DNA of 64,000 nucleotides from Peribacillus sp044761665 (GCF_044761665.1 NZ_JBIWCW010000010.1:1-64000), one strand, 5' to 3'; positions 27,029 to 35,465 are shown, counted from the first letter of the stretch. Notes: generated by a model not told the origin, from the letters alone. Numbers and translations are program-made.

Positions 27029-27285
27029 AGAAATCTCCCCTCACTATAAAAAGTTCATTTTTAATCAAAATCATACTCATACAAAGTTATGGTCTTAAAC
27101 AGTTTTATAGAAGCATATTGTTTATATTGACAGTAAAACAAGCATGGGTAGCCGAAAATTCAGACTCCTTAAGTGCCATGTGCAAAACATATAGTCATTC
27201 CTTGTACCTAATATCTACATTTTATCATGTTTTAACCAGTGGACCCTACTGCGCATCTGTAACCCTTTTAGGAGGAGGCTTAACT

Positions 27286-28512
27286 TTGCTTAAATCAAAA
27301 TCCAAAACAATAGCATTAGCCATCACGGTTACCATGATGGCAGTTGGCTTGATCATCTTTCCCCAGGAGTCCTTTGATGCTTCAAAAGGTGGCTTGAACA
27401 TGTGGTGGACAATCGTTTTCCCTTCCCTCCTCCCATTCTTGATTTTTTCGGAGTTATTAATTAGCTTTGGTGTGGTCAAGTTCATTGGGGTCATACTCGA
27501 ACCTTTCATGCGTCCTTTATTTCGAGTACCTGGTGTTGGTGGCTTTGTCTGGGCTATGGGACTCGCTTCCGGATTTCCAGCCGGTGCAAAATTCACAGTA
27601 AGGCTCCGTCAAGAAAAACAGGTTAGCCAAATTGAAGCGGAAAGACTCGTTTGCTTTACTAATTCGTCCAATCCTTTGTTCCTATTTGTCGCCGTTGCCG
27701 TAGGATTTTTCCATGATCCTCACTTAGGCATTATCCTTGCGCTTGCCCATTATTTAGGAAACCTTTGTGTAGGAATCTTGATGCGCTTTTACGGAACAAA
27801 AGAGGAAAAGGGAAAAGTCCAGACAAAGAGAACCTCAAGACTGCCTTCCATCAGACAAGCATTTAGTCAAATGCACCACAACCGATTAAAGGAAACTAGG
27901 CCATTTGGGACGTTGCTAGGGGATGCCGTGCTATCATCCATCCAAACTCTTCTTATGATAGGTGGATTCATCATTCTATTTTCAGTGGTGAATCGACTTT
28001 TGTTTCATATGAATATTACCAGCTTGCTTGCCACTGGAATCGGAGGGGTTTTACATATCATCCATTTCCCTAATTCATTGAGCCTTCCGTTTATTTCAGG
28101 AATGTTTGAAATGACCCTTGGATCCAAATTAACCAGCTCGATAGAAAATGCGACGCTTCTACAACAAACCATCATGACAAGTTTCATCCTTGCTTTCAAT
28201 GGATTTAGCATCCAAGCTCAAGTGGCAAGTATCATAGCAACAACCGATATTCGATTTATGCCATTTTTCTTCGCCAGAATTGCACATGGTTTCCTTGCCG
28301 CCATTTTCACCGTTTTACTATGGAAGCCTTTCTATAGGGGTACCGATGACAACGGAAAGGCAATTAATGATTTCCCGGTCAATGGATTCACAGGTGATCA
28401 TGCACATTCGCTATATCAGAACATGCTGGATTTCGGCCCACTTGTCACTCTAGCTTGTCTAATGATTTACATCATCATATTCGCAAAACGTTTGGTGAGT
28501 GACATTTCATAA
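27286..28512 (+). CDS. ylbJ: Sporulation integral membrane protein YlbJ
   Basis: YlbJ is a polytopic membrane protein needed for spore heat resistance in B. subtilis, expressed in the mother cell. I place the start at a TTG (27286) preceded by AGGAGGAGG; this gives 408 residues, the family length. The frame is open 56 codons further upstream but that part is not YlbJ-like. About eight membrane segments and the block FMRPLFRVPGVGGFVWAMGL (near 72) are seen, plus the nucleoside-recognition (Gate)-type fold. A strong shared terminator separates it from coaD. Confidence 0.9.
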   Translation: MLKSKSKTIALAITVTMMAVGLIIFPQESFDASKGGLNMWWTIVFPSLLPFLIFSELLISFGVVKFIGVILEPFMRPLFRVPGVGGFVWAMGLASGFPAGAKFTVRLRQEKQVSQIEAERLVCFTNSSNPLFLFVAVAVGFFHDPHLGIILALAHYLGNLCVGILMRFYGTKEEKGKVQTKRTSRLPSIRQAFSQMHHNRLKETRPFGTLLGDAVLSSIQTLLMIGGFIILFSVVNRLLFHMNITSLLATGIGGVLHIIHFPNSLSLPFISGMFEMTLGSKLTSSIENATLLQQTIMTSFILAFNGFSIQAQVASIIATTDIRFMPFFFARIAHGFLAAIFTVLLWKPFYRGTDDNGKAINDFPVNGFTGDHAHSLYQNMLDFGPLVTLACLMIYIIIFAKRLVSDIS

Positions 28513-28515
28513 AAA

Positions 28516-28550
28516 AGAGCACAGTCCATAATGTGGACCATGCTCTCTTT
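28516..28550. terminator. Shared terminator of ylbJ and coaD
   Basis: The hairpin AGAGCA-CA-GTCCA/TGGAC-CA-TGCTCT lies between the convergent stop codons. Confidence 0.85.
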
Positions 28551-28551
28551 C

Positions 28552-29043
28552 TTATGCTTTATGTTCCTCGTACTTCTGTGTCAAAGCCTTCTGCACAACA
28601 GGCGGCACTAATTCTGAAATATCTCCGCCATATTTCGCGACTTCCTTTACGATACTGGAACTTAAGAACGAATATTGATTTTTCGTCATGATGAAGAATG
28701 ACTCGATTTTACTGTTTAAAAATCTATTCATCGATGTTCCTTGCATCTCATATTCAAAATCCGATGTTGCCCTCAAACCCCTGATAATCGCATTGGCGGA
28801 AACGCTTTCAGCATAGTCGACCGTCAATCCCTGGTAGGAATCCACCTTCACATTCGGCATATGGGCCGTCGCTTCAGTGATTAATTTCAGTCTCTCCTCT
28901 ACAGTAAACAGAGAATGCTTTGCAGAATTGTTCACGACGACTACATAGACCTCATCAAACACGTTCGCTCCCCTTTGAATGATATCAAGATGGCCAAATG
29001 TAATCGGATCAAAACTTCCCGGACAAATCGCTATTTTCGACAT
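28552..29043 (-). CDS. coaD: Phosphopantetheine adenylyltransferase
   Basis: CoaD transfers AMP from ATP to 4'-phosphopantetheine, the penultimate CoA step. The 163-residue protein has the nucleotidyltransferase motif GSFDPITFGHLDI (8-20, TxGH form), the substrate loop with IIRGLRATSDFEYE (near 86-99) and the C-terminal SSSIVKEVA block (near 127). The ATG is preceded by GGGGAACG. It is 12 bp downstream of rsmD, the usual bacillar pair. Confidence 0.97.
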   Translation of the reverse strand: MSKIAICPGSFDPITFGHLDIIQRGANVFDEVYVVVVNNSAKHSLFTVEERLKLITEATAHMPNVKVDSYQGLTVDYAESVSANAIIRGLRATSDFEYEMQGTSMNRFLNSKIESFFIMTKNQYSFLSSSIVKEVAKYGGDISELVPPVVQKALTQKYEEHKA

Positions 29044-29055
29044 TCTTCGTTCCCC

Positions 29056-29619
29056 CTATTCGTGTACGTTCCCCCACTGGTAAATCGTAACAGCAATACT
29101 TCCATACACTTCTTTTCTTTTGATGGTAAAGTCGCCAACTTGTTCTGGCAACGAAACATCATCGCCATGCTCACAAACAATATACCCCATATCGCTGAGC
29201 AGCCGGTTTTTATGTATCTCTTCTAATAAATCCACTAGTTTTTGCTTTTTATAAGGAGGATCAAGAAAGATCAATTCAAACGTTATTTCCCTTTTCACCA
29301 AGGCCTTTAATGCACGCTCTGAATCATTTTTGTAAACCTCTGCACAATCCGTAAACTTACACAGCTCCAAGTTTGCCTTGACTGTTTGGTTAGCTTTGAA
29401 GTCGCGGTCTACAAAGATGCCCCGATCCATTCCCCTGCTTAAAGCTTCAATTCCCAATCCACCGCTTCCAGCAAACAGGTCCAATACAAGTCCGCCTTCA
29501 AAATAAGGACCGATCATGTTAAAAATGGATTCCTTGACTTTATCCGTAGTCGGCCGGGTTCCTGTACCCGGTACAGCCTTAAGTGGTCTTCCTTTGCATA
29601 TGCCGGAAACGACCCTCAT
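29056..29619 (-). CDS. rsmD: 16S rRNA (guanine-966-N2)-methyltransferase
   Basis: RsmD methylates N2 of G966 in the 30S subunit. The protein shows the SAM loop LDLFAGSGGLGIEALSRG (near 46-63) and the N2-methyltransferase motif LDPPY (near 120). I take the ATG at 29619 (RVVSGICKGR), with GTGGTGAG four bases upstream; an in-frame GTG four codons earlier is less likely. Length is about 187 residues. Its upstream side faces the accessory island beginning at 29.75 kb. Confidence 0.95.
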   Translation of the reverse strand: MRVVSGICKGRPLKAVPGTGTRPTTDKVKESIFNMIGPYFEGGLVLDLFAGSGGLGIEALSRGMDRGIFVDRDFKANQTVKANLELCKFTDCAEVYKNDSERALKALVKREITFELIFLDPPYKKQKLVDLLEEIHKNRLLSDMGYIVCEHGDDVSLPEQVGDFTIKRKEVYGSIAVTIYQWGNVHE

Positions 29620-29751
29620 ATTTCTCACCACATTTTATGACAAATTTCTGTTACTTTCCTATCCTAACATATTAGAAATTGCTAGCCAATAACAAAAGCC
29701 AAATCCGTTTGTTTAAGGAAAGACAATTATCAAACATCCCATTTTAAAATT

Positions 29752-30908
29752 GGCTCTGTTAAAGTTCATTGTTGATATTTACTTATAACGAACAAACGTT
29801 CTATAACGAAGTCATCAAATATAAGTTGGTGATGACTGTGAAAGCAAGGGATATACTTAAAGCCATTCAAAAACTGAATCCAGCGGAAAAACATCGATTA
29901 CGGGAATATTTAATTGATGCTCTTACTGCCTCATCATCCACAGGAACTGTACTGGAAGAGATTTCAGAACGTAAAAATAGGAATGGCTACCGGTGTCCCG
30001 ATTGTGAGTCAGAACACATTGTACGATTTGGAAAATATTCTACTATCGTAGATGGTGAAGAAATTAAGAAACAACGTTATCGCTGTAAGGCTTGTAAAAA
30101 ACATTCACTGACCTCACCAATACGGCATTATATCGAACCCGTCATCTCAATCGTTGGGTAAAGTTTATAGAATGTTTGATAGAAGGTTATTCGCTTCGTA
30201 AATCAGCAGAGTTGATTGGTAACATCACTCACGTCACATTATTTTATTGGAGGCACAAGTTCCTAACAGCGTTAAAACAAATGGAGGTTTCCAATTTCCA
30301 AGGTATCGTTGAAATGGACGAGACTTATTTCCTTTACTCAGAAAAAGGGCAAAGAAAGATTAAGGATAGAAAGCCACGCAAACGAGGCGGTTCCGCAAAG
30401 AAACGTGGCATAAGTAACGAACATGTATGCGTCCTGGTCACAAGAGACCGTGACAAGTTGACCTTCTCACAGACGTTAGGTATGGGACGTTTAACCAAAG
30501 AGCAATTAGACAAAGCCATCGGTCATAAACTTTCCAGCGAGAATGTGTTATGCACCGACGCTTGGCGTGCTTTTAAAACCTATGCTACCGAAAAGGATAT
30601 ATCTATTTACCAGTTTAAGTCTGACGGTAAAACTCGCACCAAGGGCCTGTATCATATTCAGAACGTCAATAACTATCACCGAAGACTGTAAGGTTGGATA
30701 CAACGTTTTAACGGAGTGGCGACCAAATATCTGAACAATTACCTTGCGTGGTTTCAAGTATTAGAAAGCATCCATCATCAGAGAAATGAAGTTACGGTGA
30801 ACGATATGATAACAAAAGGTAACTAATTCCAAATATAGAAACGTATGATACACTTAGATTGTCTAAGTTTACTGTTTAAGGTTATCTCTTTAATCAACTA
30901 ACGGGGCA
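29752..30908 (+). mobile_element. IS1595-family insertion sequence, degenerate
   Basis: The element contains a disrupted ISXO2-type transposase. Candidate imperfect terminal repeats are GGCTCTGTTA at 29752 and, on the minus strand, TGCCCCGTTA from 30908 (7 of 10 match). The flanks TTAAAATT and GTTTAATT match at 5 of 8 positions, so there is no clean target duplication. Exact ends are uncertain; this looks like an old insertion. Confidence 0.65.
29832..30826 (+). pseudogene. IS1595-family transposase, broken by a frameshift and a stop
   Basis: The N-terminal part (to 30161) has a zinc ribbon with CPDC and CKAC pairs. Near 30105 one base is missing: CATTCACTGACC should read CATTTCACTGACC, after which the frame TDLTNTALYRTRHLNRW continues into the DDE domain with EMDETYF and CTDAW. 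A second lesion is an in-frame TAA at 30689-30691, after which the expected tail RFNGVATKYLNNYLAWFQ runs in the same frame to a stop at 30824. Two independent lesions mean it is not functional. Confidence 0.88.
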
Positions 30909-30937
30909 GTTTAATTGGATAAGTGAATATCAATATC

Positions 30938-30946
30938 TGTTATAAT
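30938..30946 (+). promoter_or_regulatory. Candidate extended -10 promoter of the sigma/anti-sigma pair
   Basis: TGTTATAAT is a perfect extended -10 element about 85 bp upstream of the sigma gene, just outside the insertion sequence. Further down, TGTAAC (30969-30974) could be an ECF-type -35 for autoregulation, but no clear -10 partner is seen. Confidence 0.4.
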
Positions 30947-31032
30947 GATGCAGTTTTTTTAAAAGTGTTGTAACGAAATCAATAATTTTGTGATACATAG
31001 ATAAATGGCCAGATGGAAGAAGGAGGGTGGCA

Positions 31033-31515
31033 GTGGATAAGGACAATATATATCAAGATTATGGGGATTTTATTTTTAAATATTTATTAACTTTGACAAA
31101 CAACCTTGATTTAGCAGAGGAGCTAACTCAAGAAACATTTTATCAAGCGATTAAATCCATTAATAATTTTCACGATAATGGTAAAGCCAAGTTTTCCACG
31201 TGGCTTTGTGCAATTGCTAAAAACGTTTGGTTACAAGAATTAAACCATAAAAATAAAAACCAACAATTGAAGGATTCATTAAAAAATGAAAATACAATAT
31301 TTTATGACCTGGAAAATGAGTATATAAAAAACGAAGATAAAATCATGTTTTTCAAAAAGACTCATCAACTCAGTGAGGATAAACGAGAAATACTTTACTT
31401 AAGATTGTTGGGTGAATTATCGTTCAAAGAAATTGGTTCGATATTTGAGAGGTCGGAAAACTGGGCAAGGGTAACTTTTTATAGGGCAAAACTTGAACTA
31501 AGAAAGGGTGAGTAA
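31033..31515 (+). CDS. ECF-type RNA polymerase sigma factor
   Basis: A 160-residue sigma-70-family protein with only regions 2 and 4, the ECF layout. Region 2 includes NLDLAEELTQETFYQAIKSI (about 24-43) and FSTWLCAIAKNVW (about 55-67); region 4 has LSFKEIGSIFERSENWARV (about 131-149), the -35-binding helix-turn-helix. I choose the GTG at 31033, six bases after AAGGAGG; a GTG at 31027 touches the ribosome site. The next gene is an anti-sigma factor. Codon use is more AT-rich than in neighbouring core genes, suggesting acquisition. Its regulon is unknown. Confidence 0.88.
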   Translation: MDKDNIYQDYGDFIFKYLLTLTNNLDLAEELTQETFYQAIKSINNFHDNGKAKFSTWLCAIAKNVWLQELNHKNKNQQLKDSLKNENTIFYDLENEYIKNEDKIMFFKKTHQLSEDKREILYLRLLGELSFKEIGSIFERSENWARVTFYRAKLELRKGE

Positions 31516-31519
31516 GGTT

Positions 31520-32182
31520 ATGAAACATAATGTATTTAAGGATTTGGCTCCTGCTTATATTGATAAATTAACAAGTGAAGAAACAAACGAACAGATAGAA
31601 AAACATATGGATCAATGTGAAGAATGCCGAAATTATTTAAACAAAATGAAGGGAGATTTATTTTCAGAAGATGAAAATGAGAGAAGAAAGGATAAAAGGA
31701 ACATTGATTATTTCAAAAAGGTACGCTCCAAAAATAGAAAAAAGATAACAGTTATCGTCTCATCACTACTAGCAATGTTTCTTGTTCTGATAACGGCTTA
31801 TTACTTTGTGTTCGTAAATATGTGGCAAGCAAATTCCAGTGATGTTGAAACAAACATTCAGACTCAAGGAACGATGTCTACACTTTTATTCAAAGCAAAA
31901 AAGGACAATCATTATATAATTTTAACAGATGCAAAAACAGATGAGGGATATACAGATAATATATTTGTATATGAAAAAAGAAACGATTTCTCTTCCCCAT
32001 CGAAACTCTTAAAAAATGGAAGTGGCATTACCTTCACATTTGTAGATGAAAACACATTATTACTGTACAATGGCAAGGAAAAAAAACTAACGGATGAAGA
32101 TAAGGTAACTATACAATATAAAGATAAAACCGATGTAATACCTATAAAGGATTTATATGATAAAAATAACCATGCTGAATGA
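31520..32182 (+). CDS. Membrane anti-sigma factor with zinc-finger domain
   Basis: The product has an N-terminal zf-HC2 motif (HMDQCEECRNYL, near 29-40: His, then CxxC), a Lys-rich juxtamembrane stretch, one membrane segment (about 76-98) and an extracellular domain of about 120 residues with no family I recognise. This is the ZAS anti-sigma plan: the cytoplasmic domain holds the preceding sigma factor until a signal at the outer domain releases it. Start at ATG 31520 or GTG 31508 (which would overlap the sigma gene by 8 bp) is undecided. It is followed by a strong hairpin. Confidence 0.82.
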   Translation: MKHNVFKDLAPAYIDKLTSEETNEQIEKHMDQCEECRNYLNKMKGDLFSEDENERRKDKRNIDYFKKVRSKNRKKITVIVSSLLAMFLVLITAYYFVFVNMWQANSSDVETNIQTQGTMSTLLFKAKKDNHYIILTDAKTDEGYTDNIFVYEKRNDFSSPSKLLKNGSGITFTFVDENTLLLYNGKEKKLTDEDKVTIQYKDKTDVIPIKDLYDKNNHAE

Positions 32183-32240
32183 TTTAAAAATGGGATAGAC
32201 GACGGCCATTGTTGAATAAACGTCTCTGTTCTAATTGAAC

Positions 32241-32274
32241 TAACGGAACTTTCAAGCTTATGAAAGTTCCGTTA
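32241..32274. terminator. Terminator of the sigma/anti-sigma operon
   Basis: Perfect 14-bp arms TAACGGAACTTTCA/TGAAAGTTCCGTTA flank a six-base loop, about 60 bp after the anti-sigma stop. The 3' T-tract is poor (AAAATT), so it may be a weak terminator. Confidence 0.6.
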
Positions 32275-32352
32275 AAATTAAATGATTGTCCTCGTCATTA
32301 AAATCTCTTACAAAATGAATATATAACCTGATTTTGGTCATAATGAAAATAA

Positions 32353-32454
32353 CAACATGACTTATTAAGTGTTGTTGCCAACCGCGGAGAAGGCTTACGT
32401 TTCCCCATAAGTCTTCCTCCGGTTTCTCCTCTCCCTTTGCCTTCTGGTCCATAA
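32353..32454 (+). pseudogene. Possible 3' stub of a lost plus-strand gene
   Basis: A 33-codon open stretch without a start codon ends in the Pro-rich GLRFPISLPPVSPLPLPSGP and a TAA at 32452, 15 bp before a strong plus-strand terminator that otherwise has no nearby gene. This looks like the end of a gene whose 5' part was lost, perhaps with arrival of the island. I do not recognise the family. The rest of 32183-32610 shows nothing else coding. Confidence 0.35.
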
Positions 32455-32469
32455 CTAGACATAGAAGGA

Positions 32470-32498
32470 CCCTGCATGTAATATGCAGGGATTTTTTT
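32470..32498 (+). terminator. Orphan plus-strand terminator
   Basis: The hairpin CCCTGCAT/ATGCAGGG followed by seven T on the plus strand has no intact gene directly upstream. It may back up the anti-sigma transcript. Confidence 0.8.
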
Positions 32499-32610
32499 GT
32501 GCAGCTTTATCGGAGAACTTTACGGATCCCCACAGACATGAAATGGCCCTTCTCTTTTATCGGATAAAATGATAAAGTAATGAAAGATAAGTTAGTTAGG
32601 AGAGGTTTAA

Positions 32611-33000
32611 TTGATTCAACGGTTTATTGAACTTGGACAAGGCTATTCTGATATATATGAACTGATCGAGGTAGGGCGTAATCAGAAACACCGTGTAGCT
32701 AGGCTTTTAGCGATGCATACTACGCTTAATGATAAACAGGTAACCTCGTTGGTTATCGTGATGAACCCAACAGACCCAGGGAAATTCCAGCCACTTTATA
32801 TTTGTCGCGAAGGAATACCCAATCCTCATTTTACCGCAAACAAACGATATGAACTATTTGAAAATTTAGCTCAGGAATTGGACAAACCAATCATAGAAAT
32901 AGATGTGAAATCTTCCAAGCTTTTCGCGGAAATAGAATTGTACTACCAACACTTGATAGGTATCTTGCGTATGAATAGGTATCTGCCTCCATTGGGCTGA
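32611..33000 (+). CDS. Uncharacterised protein, DUF7147-like
   Basis: A 129-residue soluble protein of unknown function. The start is a TTG five bases after AGGAGAGG. It opens with FIELGQGYSDIYELIEV and keeps a short conserved core with TSLVIVMNPTDPGKFQPLYI. I recall this family next to ylbG in Bacillus genomes, where it has sometimes been mislabelled methylthioribose kinase; nothing in the sequence supports a kinase. It is convergent with ylbG and shares a terminator. Confidence 0.7.
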   Translation: MIQRFIELGQGYSDIYELIEVGRNQKHRVARLLAMHTTLNDKQVTSLVIVMNPTDPGKFQPLYICREGIPNPHFTANKRYELFENLAQELDKPIIEIDVKSSKLFAEIELYYQHLIGILRMNRYLPPLG

Positions 33001-33010
33001 AGTGCAACGA

Positions 33011-33041
33011 AAAAATGCTGACTCTGTGAGTCAGCATTTTT
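33011..33041. terminator. Bidirectional terminator between the DUF7147-like gene and ylbG
   Basis: Perfect 14-bp arms AAAAATGCTGACTC/GAGTCAGCATTTTT with a 3-nt loop lie between the convergent stop codons. Confidence 0.9.
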
Positions 33042-33316
33042 TAAATTCCCATTTTATAATCATATTCCTTCGCCTTATCTGGTTTGGAATTTTCGAATTC
33101 CATTTTCAGGAAAGGTTTATAAGAAAGATCCACTTTTTTTACAAAGGAATAATTATTCAGCTTTTCAACCAATGGTTCGACTTCATCCATGTTCGTATAA
33201 AGGACGACATATTTCAATTTTTTCGATACATAATGGATGTTTCCGAATTTCCTAAGCATTTTAGCTTGTTTTAATGTATGTAAATAGACGATAATTCCTT
33301 GTCTTGCTCCAAGCAT
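33041..33316 (-). CDS. ylbG: DUF2129 family protein YlbG
   Basis: A 91-residue protein of the small UPF0298/DUF2129 family, widespread in bacilli and of unknown function. Features include RQGIIVYLHTLKQAKMLRKF (about 5-24) and a central YVVLYTN strand followed by the FVKKVDLSYKP block. It looks like a single ferredoxin-like alpha/beta fold. Synteny (rsmD-ylbG-ylbF) supports the name, although here the gene is separated from rsmD by the accessory island. Confidence 0.9.
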   Translation of the reverse strand: MLGARQGIIVYLHTLKQAKMLRKFGNIHYVSKKLKYVVLYTNMDEVEPLVEKLNNYSFVKKVDLSYKPFLKMEFENSKPDKAKEYDYKMGI

Positions 33317-33604
33317 ATCAATAACTCCCTTTTATAAAGGCTTTAACTAATTTTAGCATAGCAGAATCCTTCCTTTCAACCAAGAAAAATGATTATACAC
33401 AAAATTCTCTCACTATTTTGAATATGATAAGAAACCAGGTACTGACCTTACTGATAACTCTTCGTTTAAAACGCAACCTTACATTGAAACATTTTTGGCA
33501 TGGCAGTAGACTTGGATATATAGGCTGCTGTCACCTCTTCTGACGAACCGTTGCAGGAACATATGTCCTAACCGAGCTTGGGTGAAGAAGTTAAAACGGT
33601 GATA
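33317..33604. other. Intergenic region upstream of ylbG
   Basis: About 290 bp with short frames only, none with a ribosome site. It should hold the ylbG promoter. Confidence 0.55.
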
Positions 33605-33637
33605 CAAAAAAAGCCTGGTTAAGTGACCAGGCTTTCA
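33605..33637 (-). terminator. ylbF terminator
   Basis: The hairpin AAAGCCTGGT/ACCAGGCTTT with A/T runs on both sides lies just after the ylbF stop. Confidence 0.88.
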
Positions 33638-33643
33638 TCCATC

Positions 33644-34093
33644 TTAAGCAGAGCAACCACAGCTTCCCCCGGTTCCGCAACTTCCCGAAGAACAGCCACC
33701 TGAAGACACGAAAAAGGGATTCCCTGCAGGTGTTTTAACCTGTTCTGAAACAGCATGACCGATTAGGCCGCTAATTTCATCAAGAGTACTCTGTAATTCC
33801 GTCTCTGCCATCTTGAACTCAGCAACAGTAGGGTGCATATCCATATCTCGCTTTGCCTCTCTGGTCTCCAAATTGATGCGCTTATAATCCGGATGATACT
33901 TACCGAACCTTTGTACATCTTCAAAAAGATCCTTAAGAGAGGTAAACTTAGAAATTTTTCTTTGCGCCTCTTTATCGCTTTTTACTTTATATAAACTAAG
34001 AAGATAATTTTCTCCTATATCAGAATGAAGAATCGTTTCTGCCAATCCATCTGCCTGTTGTAGAATATCGACAATTTCCATAGTAGCAAGCAT
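33644..34093 (-). CDS. ylbF: YlbF (RicF), Y-complex subunit
   Basis: YlbF forms the RicAFT (YmcA-YlbF-YaaT) complex that promotes RNase Y-dependent mRNA maturation and affects competence, biofilm and sporulation in B. subtilis; the complex binds [4Fe-4S] clusters. The 149-residue protein is mostly helical (YlbF/YmcA fold) and ends in a Cys/Gly/Ser-rich tail with four closely spaced Cys after residue 135, consistent with cluster binding. The ATG follows GGAGGTGAG. Confidence 0.92.
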   Translation of the reverse strand: MLATMEIVDILQQADGLAETILHSDIGENYLLSLYKVKSDKEAQRKISKFTSLKDLFEDVQRFGKYHPDYKRINLETREAKRDMDMHPTVAEFKMAETELQSTLDEISGLIGHAVSEQVKTPAGNPFFVSSGGCSSGSCGTGGSCGCSA

Positions 34094-34151
34094 AAAAGCT
34101 CACCTCCTCCACCATTTTACCATTTTCCCTGTCAAAATGCTATTTCTATGA

Positions 34152-34574
34152 TTACATAGAAGTAGTTATATGTACTTCAATCTCCTTTTTCAACCCAGTC
34201 TTTTGACCGGAGTCCTTCAACACCTCCAGCTTGATCTTATGCAAACCACGAGGAATATCTTTTAAGATAAAGGCGGCCGTATGCATATCGATTTTCTTTT
34301 GATTATCTATGAGTACGGAAACGGTCGCCAGCCGTTTTGAATCATCTCCTGAAAAACTATACCCGTTCAGGTAGCATTCCACAAATACTGAGTTTCCTTT
34401 GACAAAGGTCTTTACCCGGAAGTCCTCATCGTGGACGTTTTGTACAGTGGTGGCAGCCTTTAGGTCAGTGACATTTTGTGTGGAAGTGACCGTTACGTTT
34501 TCGGGTTCAGGGATTTTCTTTCCACAACCTGTAGCTGCCAACAATACTGTCAGAACTATCATCATTCTCTTCAT
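34152..34574 (-). CDS. Putative lipoprotein of unknown function
   Basis: A 140-residue protein with a short signal peptide and lipobox LAATGC (Cys17), so it should be lipid-anchored on the outer membrane face. The rest is a beta-rich domain with DLKAATTVQNVHDEDFRVK and LKDIPRGLHKIKLEVL, which could be an Ig-like fold. I recognise no family. It sits between ylbE and ylbF, which are adjacent in B. subtilis, so it is an extra gene in this block. AAAGGGGGACG precedes the ATG. Confidence 0.72.
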   Translation of the reverse strand: MKRMMIVLTVLLAATGCGKKIPEPENVTVTSTQNVTDLKAATTVQNVHDEDFRVKTFVKGNSVFVECYLNGYSFSGDDSKRLATVSVLIDNQKKIDMHTAAFILKDIPRGLHKIKLEVLKDSGQKTGLKKEIEVHITTSM

Positions 34575-34634
34575 GACATCGTCCCCCTTTTGTCGATATT
34601 ATCTGCCAAAAGGAGTAATTTACTCTTTTTTTCT

Positions 34635-34877
34635 TCATTCGCTTGGTACATTCATCGCTTGGAACATATGAAGCATCATCGAGGCAACCTGGACGCTATC
34701 TGAAAATTTAGAGACTCGATGTGGAATCGATTTCTCAAAAAAGTACTTTGCTTCCGTTTCGAATTTATCTAATTCATGAGGATTACGCATCAACCTTTTA
34801 TACCATGCAGGTTGTATCCTTAAATATTTTCTCATATCCTCATTAGTTTGTATGAATTCATACACATTATGACGCAT
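34635..34877 (-). CDS. ylbE: YlbE-like protein
   Basis: An 80-residue protein matching the YlbE family, found in sporulating bacilli next to ylbD. The N-terminal block RKYLRIQPAWYKRLMRNP (about 17-34) is the family hallmark. Function is unknown. It follows ylbD by 21 bp and starts with ATG after GGGAGGAA. Confidence 0.85.
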   Translation of the reverse strand: MRHNVYEFIQTNEDMRKYLRIQPAWYKRLMRNPHELDKFETEAKYFFEKSIPHRVSKFSDSVQVASMMLHMFQAMNVPSE

Positions 34878-34898
34878 AAAGATTCCTCCCTGTGCTAT

Positions 34899-35333
34899 TT
34901 AATCCTTATTAAATAAAAATGGATTGCTTCTCTGCTCTTGTACTTTTGGAGCTGGAGTGGAATCACCACCCGTTTTATTTCCCTGGAAAGCAGCTAATAC
35001 CCCTTGTATCGCTCCAATCGCCTGATTGGCACTTGAAATATACTGCTGTATTTGTCCGATATCCATATTTTTAACGGCACTCATCACCGTGCCAAGCAAC
35101 TCCGAGTTTTGTTCCCCTTTATCTGTTACAGCGACCACGGGTTCAGTCTTTCCAACAGAAGCCTGCACACTGTCATCAGCCTGCCAGCGTGGATGATCTT
35201 CACCGAGTAGGTACCATTCTTCAAAAAGTTCCTGCCATGTTGCTTGCTTATTTCTCACTTCATTTACTAAATAAGGATGAATCTTGACAAACTCCCGAAA
35301 TCTATCAACGGAGGGGCGTTTTTTTTTTGCCAT
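34899..35333 (-). CDS. ylbD: YlbD-like putative spore coat protein
   Basis: A 144-residue protein of the YlbD_coat family. The N-terminal part contains PSVDRFREFVKIHPYLVNEV and WQELFEEWYLLGEDHP (about 7-58); the C-terminal half is Gln/Ser-rich and probably helical. The B. subtilis homologue is reported as a coat-associated protein. ylbD-ylbE form a likely operon. ATG after AGGTGAAG. Confidence 0.82.
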   Translation of the reverse strand: MAKKKRPSVDRFREFVKIHPYLVNEVRNKQATWQELFEEWYLLGEDHPRWQADDSVQASVGKTEPVVAVTDKGEQNSELLGTVMSAVKNMDIGQIQQYISSANQAIGAIQGVLAAFQGNKTGGDSTPAPKVQEQRSNPFLFNKD

Positions 35334-35465
35334 TACTCTTCACCTCACACTAAGACATCGCCTATTTTACGATATGCCACAACGGAATAAAAAGTGCATG
35401 GCTCAATTTTCATCATTCGATTATGGTTTGTTATAGTATAATATTGGAAAAAGGGGTGTTTTTGA

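Noticed and set aside
31033..32182. Naming the sigma pair YlaC/YlaD
   Set aside because: B. subtilis has a sigma/anti-sigma pair ylaC-ylaD in the nearby yla block, but the position here differs (between rsmD and ylbG) and I cannot show orthology from sequence alone.
33424..33543. A 39-codon plus-strand frame upstream of ylbG
   Set aside because: No ribosome site, and sequence not recognisable; too short to support.
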